Assembly (NCBI RefSeq): GCF_030409835.1
Contig: NZ_JAUFQO010000005.1
Span: 1 to 64,000, forward strand
Direction of reading: 5' to 3'
Origin: Lutimonas halocynthiae
GTDB lineage: Bacteria > Bacteroidota > Bacteroidia > Flavobacteriales > Flavobacteriaceae
Length of the DNA stretch: 64,000 nucleotides
Below the pieces are notes generated by a model. That model did no database searches. It was not told the origin of the DNA and saw only the letters and a list, made by a program, of their open reading frames with translations. This document shows positions 60,139 to 64,000 of this stretch, in pieces (position 1 is the first letter of the stretch; every line of letters begins with the position of its first letter). A program made the translations under genes and the position numbers.

Positions 60139-60618
60139 ATGCATGATTTTGTCAATACCCAACTTGGCTGGTTTCACTTTATTACAGCTATGCTTTCAAT
60201 ACTTGCTGGAACCTATATTTTATGTAAGCCAAAAGGAACAAAACTGCACAAACAAGTTGGGTACTTATATGTTTTATCAATGTTCTTGGTGTGTGGTTCA
60301 GCTTTAGGAGTTTACAATATTACTGGTGATTTTGGGGTATTTCATGTTTTGGCCATTGCTGGATTAGTAACGCTGATTATTGGTTTGTTACCGCTATTCT
60401 TAAAAAGAATTAATAGAAAACATAGAGTGCTTCATATGTGGTTTATGTATTATTCTGTTTTAGGACTTTATGCGGCATTTGTTTCTGAATTGAGTTTAAG
60501 GATACCAGAAAAACCATCTTATAGCGCAGTGGGAATAGCTACAGCTATCGTTTTTATTGTTGGTTCTATTTTTATTTTTTGGAAAGAGAATATTTGGAGA
60601 AAATATTTTAAAGAATAA
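60139..60618 (+). CDS. DUF2306 membrane protein
   Basis: A 159-residue protein with four or five membrane helices (FITAMLSILAGTYILCKPKG, then KQVGYLYVLSMF, HVLAIAGLVTLIIGLLPLFL, RKHRVLHMWFMYYSVLGLYA), matching DUF2306. Function unknown; conserved His residues suggest cofactor binding. A leader of about 105 bases precedes it. Confidence 0.85.
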   Translation: MHDFVNTQLGWFHFITAMLSILAGTYILCKPKGTKLHKQVGYLYVLSMFLVCGSALGVYNITGDFGVFHVLAIAGLVTLIIGLLPLFLKRINRKHRVLHMWFMYYSVLGLYAAFVSELSLRIPEKPSYSAVGIATAIVFIVGSIFIFWKENIWRKYFKE

Positions 60619-60620
60619 AA

Positions 60621-60761
60621 AACTCTTACCAATAATGTCTATAGTCTATTATATTTGATTTTCCTTTCGGAAAACTCACGTTGCTGAACAGTGGGTTTCT
60701 TTCTTTTTATTAACTTGCTACGAAACGCTACGAAACCATGCACAATACCTTGGTAAGCAGA
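60621..60761 (+). repeat. attC-like site with mutated right box
   Basis: Left box AACTCTTACCAAT (matches the complement of the box at 60022 in part). Left arm AATGTCTATAGTCTATTATA; the loop has TTTCCTTTCGGAAAA; the right arm is CGAAACCATGCAC. Right box CTTGGTAAGCAGA (60749-60761), CTT for GTT. Confidence 0.65.
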
Positions 60762-60845
60762 ATTAACTTATGTCTCAAAAACAGCATCACACTTACTAGG
60801 TCAATTTGACATTGTTCAGGTAAGAAAACCAGGGCTTCATCAACT

Positions 60846-61820
60846 ATGAAACAATATATAGTAATACTCAGTTTTGTGTTAATTCTATCTACACTATCAA
60901 CAGCATTTTCTGTTAGAAATGATTATTCCGCATATCATTCTGAAGTGTATCAGGCTGAAGAACTCATTGTGCAAGAGTCATTTGTCGAAGCCCTGAATAT
61001 TTATCGCAGGCTTTTTGAGAATTACAACTTTATTTTTGTTCGAGATTATAAAGTTGCTACGCAAATTGCCTGGCACCTGAACCTTGAGGATGAAGCCTAT
61101 CAATACCTTAGGTTGGGAATTGCCGGTGGTTGGGAAATGAAATCCATTAAAGGAAACAAGTTCCTTAAAGAGCTGCTTCAGCAAAATGAATGGACTGTCA
61201 TTAAAAGTCAATATGATTCTCTTCGAAATGTTTTTAATCAGAACATCAATCAGGAGATTAGGGCTGAAGTACGTGAAATGAGCCTCCGTGATCAAAGAAA
61301 AGCACTGGGATCCGTATTTCGTATAGGATCAAAATCCCAGGATCAATTTGGTGAAAATAAGTTTGCTCCACTAAATGAAAAGCATCTGTCAAGATTAATG
61401 GAAATTATCGAGAATGAAGGTTTCCCTGGGGAAAAACTAGTTGGTTATGAGCCATGGGGGCAGGGTATTCTGAGCCGACATAATTCAATTTCTCAAGCCT
61501 ACTGTAAATCAGATACTTTGTATCCATTTCTGAGGCCAATCCTCCTGTCTTCCATTAATAAGGGTAACTTGTCTCCAGCAAGTTTTGCCTGGATAGACGA
61601 TTGGTTTATTACGGTTGAAAGTGGATGGTCTACAGGGTCTTATGGTTATGTCAAGCAGTTAAAGAAAAATGAAGTCTCAAAGTCAAATGAGATTAGAGAA
61701 CAAATTGGATTGAGAAAAGTCGAAACCCGGAATCAATTAATTGATTTGCAAAGCGAGACTCAAATGGATTTCTATTTACCAGTTCGCCCCGCAGAAAACG
61801 GAAAAATATTGGCAAATTAA
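60846..61820 (+). CDS. Secreted protein, possibly DUF6624-like
   Basis: A 324-residue protein with a signal peptide (ending TAFSV). The N-terminal part has a TPR-like helix pair (EALNIYRRLFENY). The middle (about 185-220: NEKHLSRLMEIIENEGFPGEKLVG) resembles DUF6624, and FLRPILLSSINKGNLSPASFAWIDDW fits a helical DUF6624 repeat. Function unknown; periplasmic. Single gene of its cassette. Confidence 0.6.
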   Translation: MKQYIVILSFVLILSTLSTAFSVRNDYSAYHSEVYQAEELIVQESFVEALNIYRRLFENYNFIFVRDYKVATQIAWHLNLEDEAYQYLRLGIAGGWEMKSIKGNKFLKELLQQNEWTVIKSQYDSLRNVFNQNINQEIRAEVREMSLRDQRKALGSVFRIGSKSQDQFGENKFAPLNEKHLSRLMEIIENEGFPGEKLVGYEPWGQGILSRHNSISQAYCKSDTLYPFLRPILLSSINKGNLSPASFAWIDDWFITVESGWSTGSYGYVKQLKKNEVSKSNEIREQIGLRKVETRNQLIDLQSETQMDFYLPVRPAENGKILAN

Positions 61821-61847
61821 TTTAACATGCTTCCATAAGGATAAAAC

Positions 61848-61910
61848 TATTGATGTCAACAATATAAACGGCATTGAAACGTCAGTTTATACTTACCGTT
61901 GGTTACAATT
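61848..61910 (+). repeat. Short attC-like site (about 63 bases)
   Basis: Left box TATTGATGTCAAC, arms AATATAAACGGCATTGAAACG and GTCAGTTTATACTTACC, right box GTTGGTTACAATT (61898-61910). Shape and central ATAAACGGCATT are like those of the short site at 26650. Confidence 0.8.
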
Positions 61911-61935
61911 AAGAACAATACTAAAAGTTTAATAA

Positions 61936-62160
61936 ATGGAAAAAATTTGGGTATTATTAATAGCATTTTTAATTTTCTTAGCATTCGTTTTTCTTTTTTG
62001 GATGCTGACTAGTGGTGATGTCAAAAAAGAATATGGAATAAAAATGTGGAAACATTGGCCAGCGAGATTATCATATTGGCAAGGCGCAGTATTCTATAGT
62101 GTTGGATTTACAATAATAACAATGTTTCTCTTAAAATGGGGAGGGATATTATTGTTTTAA
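61936..62160 (+). CDS. Small membrane protein
   Basis: A 74-residue protein with two membrane helices (about 4-24 and 52-73) joined by a basic loop (KKEYGIKMWKHWPARLSYW). No family recognised. A natural cassette gene with an ATG start 25 bases after the box. Confidence 0.7.
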   Translation: MEKIWVLLIAFLIFLAFVFLFWMLTSGDVKKEYGIKMWKHWPARLSYWQGAVFYSVGFTIITMFLLKWGGILLF

Positions 62161-62169
62161 CAACTAAAA

Positions 62170-62309
62170 AACTGTTGCGAACAATGCTTATAAGTAATGG
62201 CTAAGAAAGCACATACCATATATTTTGTGCTTTTATTGTATTTTTGAACTTACCAAAAAAGTGATATTATTTTATTGCACTACTCATTCACAATCCGCAA
62301 GCCATTCGA
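62170..62309 (+). repeat. attC-like site with decayed right box
   Basis: Left box AACTGTTGCGAAC pairs 9 of 13 with the box at 61898. Left arm AATGCTTATAAGTAATGGC; right arm CACTACTCATTCACAATCC. The right box is decayed to GCAAGCCATTCGA (62297-62309). Confidence 0.65.
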
Positions 62310-62327
62310 AAAAGTCAAAGTTAGCGT

Positions 62328-62903
62328 ATGAAAGATGTTGAAGACTATTGTCCTCATGATAAAAAAGATTGGAGAAAATGGCTCAAATTGAACCATAAAA
62401 AAACAGATGCAGTTTGGCTCATTTTTTATAAGAAAAAATCTCCGAACCATAACCTAGATTGGAGTGAATCAGTTGATGAAGCCCTTTGTTTTGGTTGGAT
62501 TGATAGCACCAAAAGGGCAATAGACAGTGAGAAATACAAACAGTATTTTAGCAAACGAAAAGCAAAAAGTAATTGGTCTAAGATAAATAAGGATAAAGTG
62601 AAAACCTTAATTGACCAAGGGCTCATGGAAGAAGAAGGCTTCAAAAGCATTGAAATTGCAAAAGAAAATGGTTCTTGGATAATTTTGGATGGAGTTGAAT
62701 CACTTATAATTCCAGAAGATTTAAAAGAAGAATTTGCAAATCATAAGGGCTCAATTGAATACTTTGATACCCTAAGTAAATCCGTTAAAAAGGGTTTATT
62801 GTACTGGGTGGTTTCTGCTAAAAGAATTGATACAAGAAAAAAGAGAATTTTAGAAATCGTAGAAAATGCAAGTGAAAATTTGAAACCAAAACAATTTAGA
62901 TAG
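62328..62903 (+). CDS. YdeI/OmpD-associated family protein
   Basis: A 191-residue YdeI-type protein: WLKLNHKKTDAVWLIFYKKKS, VDEALCFGWIDSTKRAID, YFSKRKAKSNWSKINKDKV, then the C-terminal OmdA-like helix pair (KKGLLYWVVSAKRIDTRKKRI). Homologues are linked to bacteriocin or peptide protection and are called YdeI/OmpD-associated; mechanism unknown. ATG start. Confidence 0.88.
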   Translation: MKDVEDYCPHDKKDWRKWLKLNHKKTDAVWLIFYKKKSPNHNLDWSESVDEALCFGWIDSTKRAIDSEKYKQYFSKRKAKSNWSKINKDKVKTLIDQGLMEEEGFKSIEIAKENGSWIILDGVESLIIPEDLKEEFANHKGSIEYFDTLSKSVKKGLLYWVVSAKRIDTRKKRILEIVENASENLKPKQFR

Positions 62904-63101
62904 AATAAAAACGACACTACCTATTACTTTGATAAATATCTTGATATGGCTTATCAACGTGATGATTTAAAAATTGAATTTAAGGGAGTACTTGGTTTTG
63001 ATTCAACAATGATAAATAAACCTGCTCCTAATGATATTCCAATTCCTGATTTTCAAGCACGAAATATGAGAACTTTTGATATAAAGCCAATTGACGATTA
63101 A
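62904..63101 (+). pseudogene. C-terminal fragment of a lost protein
   Basis: A frame of 65 codons without a proper start (NKNDTTYYFDKYLDMAYQRD ... PIPDFQARNMRTFDIKPIDD) directly after the YdeI stop. It ends naturally and precedes a recombination site, so it is the 3' remnant of a cassette gene fused to the YdeI cassette by deletion. Family unknown. Confidence 0.55.
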
Positions 63102-63247
63102 AACTGACAGTATACAATAGTGGACATAATTCAAAAGGGTTTCAGAGGTTTTTAGTATATTCATTCGCATAAATTTTGGATAATAATTTGATAGGCTTGA
63201 AGCCCGAAATCCGTTATGAAATCATACATTTAACGTTGTACCTTTGA
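63102..63247 (+). repeat. attC-like site, partly decayed
   Basis: AACTGACAGTATACAAT, then AGTGGACATAATTCAAAAGGG; the right part ends CGTTATGAAATCATACATTTAACG before right box GTTGTACCTTTGA (63235-63247). Confidence 0.6.
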
Positions 63248-63275
63248 AAAACTAAAACAAATAAATACATTTAAT

Positions 63276-64000
63276 ATGAAACCAATCAAAACCCTTTTAC
63301 TCTTTCTCATGACTATTTGTTTTTGTTCGTCTAACATTTATGCACAGGAGAAGACTGACAAACCTATTTTTGTTTTGGTACATGGCACCTTTCAATGGGG
63401 AGGACAGTGGAATTTACTCAAATCTGACCTTGTTTCTAAAGGTTATACAGTATATAACCCCACGCTGACTGGTCTAGGTGAAAAGAATCATTTATTATCA
63501 AAAGAGACAGGCATATCTACCCACATAAATGACATTGTGAATTTAATAGAATGGAATAATTTAGATCATATCATTTTGGTGGCTCACTCATATGGTGGGC
63601 CAGTAATTTCGGGCGTTGTTGACAAAATTGGAAATAAGATAAAACATCAGGTATATATTGATTGCGCACCAGCTGACCATGGAGAAAATACATTAGATGT
63701 TTTTGGACCTGAGGTTGCGCGTATCTCAATGGAATCTGCAAAAGAAAATGGAGATGGATGGCTTATAACAGCAGATGCATTGAGAGAACCCATCGCAACA
63801 ATGTCGAAACATCCGTTAAAATCATATTTGGAACGAGTAGAAATTGTGAATGACGTTAAAACAGACGGTACTATTATCCTTGCCACTGAAGCGATGTCAA
63901 TTTTTGGATATATGAGAACAACAAGCGCACCAGCGAAGGCCAAAGCAAGGAATTGGGACATAATCACAATTGAAGGGCCGCATACACTTCAAGAACAAGA
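63276..64000 (+). CDS. Secreted alpha/beta-hydrolase (partial, runs off window)
   Basis: At least 241 codons, open at the right edge. Signal peptide (ending NIYAQE), oxyanion motif LVHGTFQWGGQWN, nucleophile elbow LVAHS105YGGPVI, and a GPHTLQEQ His region at the edge (catalytic His in EGPHT). The layout resembles plant-type salicylate/methyl-ester esterases and EstC-like proteins. It is missing perhaps 15 residues. Likely periplasmic esterase. Confidence 0.85.
   Translation, partial: MKPIKTLLLFLMTICFCSSNIYAQEKTDKPIFVLVHGTFQWGGQWNLLKSDLVSKGYTVYNPTLTGLGEKNHLLSKETGISTHINDIVNLIEWNNLDHIILVAHSYGGPVISGVVDKIGNKIKHQVYIDCAPADHGENTLDVFGPEVARISMESAKENGDGWLITADALREPIATMSKHPLKSYLERVEIVNDVKTDGTIILATEAMSIFGYMRTTSAPAKAKARNWDIITIEGPHTLQEQ

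Noticed and set aside
1-63247. CRISPR array
   Set aside because: The repeats are 60-250 bases, imperfect and hairpin-forming, separated by 0.2-5 kb of genes. There are no short direct repeats with regular unique spacers and no cas genes.
1-64000. Insertion sequences or transposases
   Set aside because: I found no transposase, integrase or recombinase frame on either strand. The inverted repeats belong to the sites and small palindromes.
1-64000. tRNA or rRNA genes
   Set aside because: No tRNA-like cloverleaf with the GTTC-type T loop or rRNA core sequence was noticed while reading, although I could not run a covariance search.

Overview
The window looks like Bacteroidota chromosome, most likely a marine Flavobacteriaceae member. 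It is AT-rich (roughly one third G+C by eye), genes lack Shine-Dalgarno sequences, several starts follow TAnnTTTG boxes, and the protein families are typical of flavobacteria (DUF6090, LytTR two-component pair, DUF4349, 287-residue RpoD).

The main feature is a very large integron-like gene-cassette array. About 55 attC-like recombination sites, intact or decayed, separate small groups of unrelated genes, almost all on the + strand. Each full site runs from a left box (after the previous stop codon) to a right box (before the next start). The core is AAC-AACGG-TATAA ... imperfect hairpin ... TATNCC-N3-5-CGTT. The right box opening a cassette is complementary to the left box closing the same cassette, often 10-12 of 13 positions (for example 846 with 2005, 14185 with 15016, 31457 with 32508, 33544 with 34540). 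The paired boxes follow GTTR-N5-AATT and AACT-N5-YAAC, with a core private to each cassette, unlike the fixed GTTRRRY box of classical integrons. No integrase gene is in the window; box polarity and the more decayed sites at the right suggest it lies to the left of position 1.

Regions. 1-6.4 kb: membrane proteins and lipoproteins of unknown role, DUF4349, a serine hydrolase. 6.6-12 kb: one 5.4-kb four-gene cassette (SBBP propeller, LytS/LytTR pair, serine hydrolase). 12-24.7 kb: acyl-CoA ligase, DJ-1-like, metallopeptidase-like, FAH-family and MarC proteins, a ParDE pair, a divergent monooxygenase/AraC pair, a cupin. 24.8-29 kb: AAA/DUF4143 ATPase, two DinB proteins, DUF6090, then about 1 kb of gene remnants. 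29-41 kb: serine hydrolase, two Fic proteins (one is the mobile mystery A/B pair), START protein, RsgA, two ParD/ParE-type pairs, an HxlR regulator with a divergent membrane operon. 41-55.6 kb: lipoproteins, FGE-like protein, acetyltransferases, a base-composition outlier alginate lyase, DUF2200, methyltransferases. 55.7-59.1 kb: a stretch without clear sites, holding a kinase-like/inositol-phosphatase operon and a reverse-strand rpoD-like sigma factor flanked by gene fragments. 59.1-64 kb: degenerate sites with SOUL, DUF2306, YdeI-like and alpha/beta-hydrolase genes.

The cassettes do not form one pathway. They look like a store of adaptive genes, with five toxin-antitoxin-like modules (three ParDE-type, Fic, mobile mystery A/B) that could stabilise the array. 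Smaller repeats are layered on it: a GC-rich palindrome inserted in site loops and in frame inside DUF6090 genes, and a conserved cassette 5' leader shared by four cassettes.
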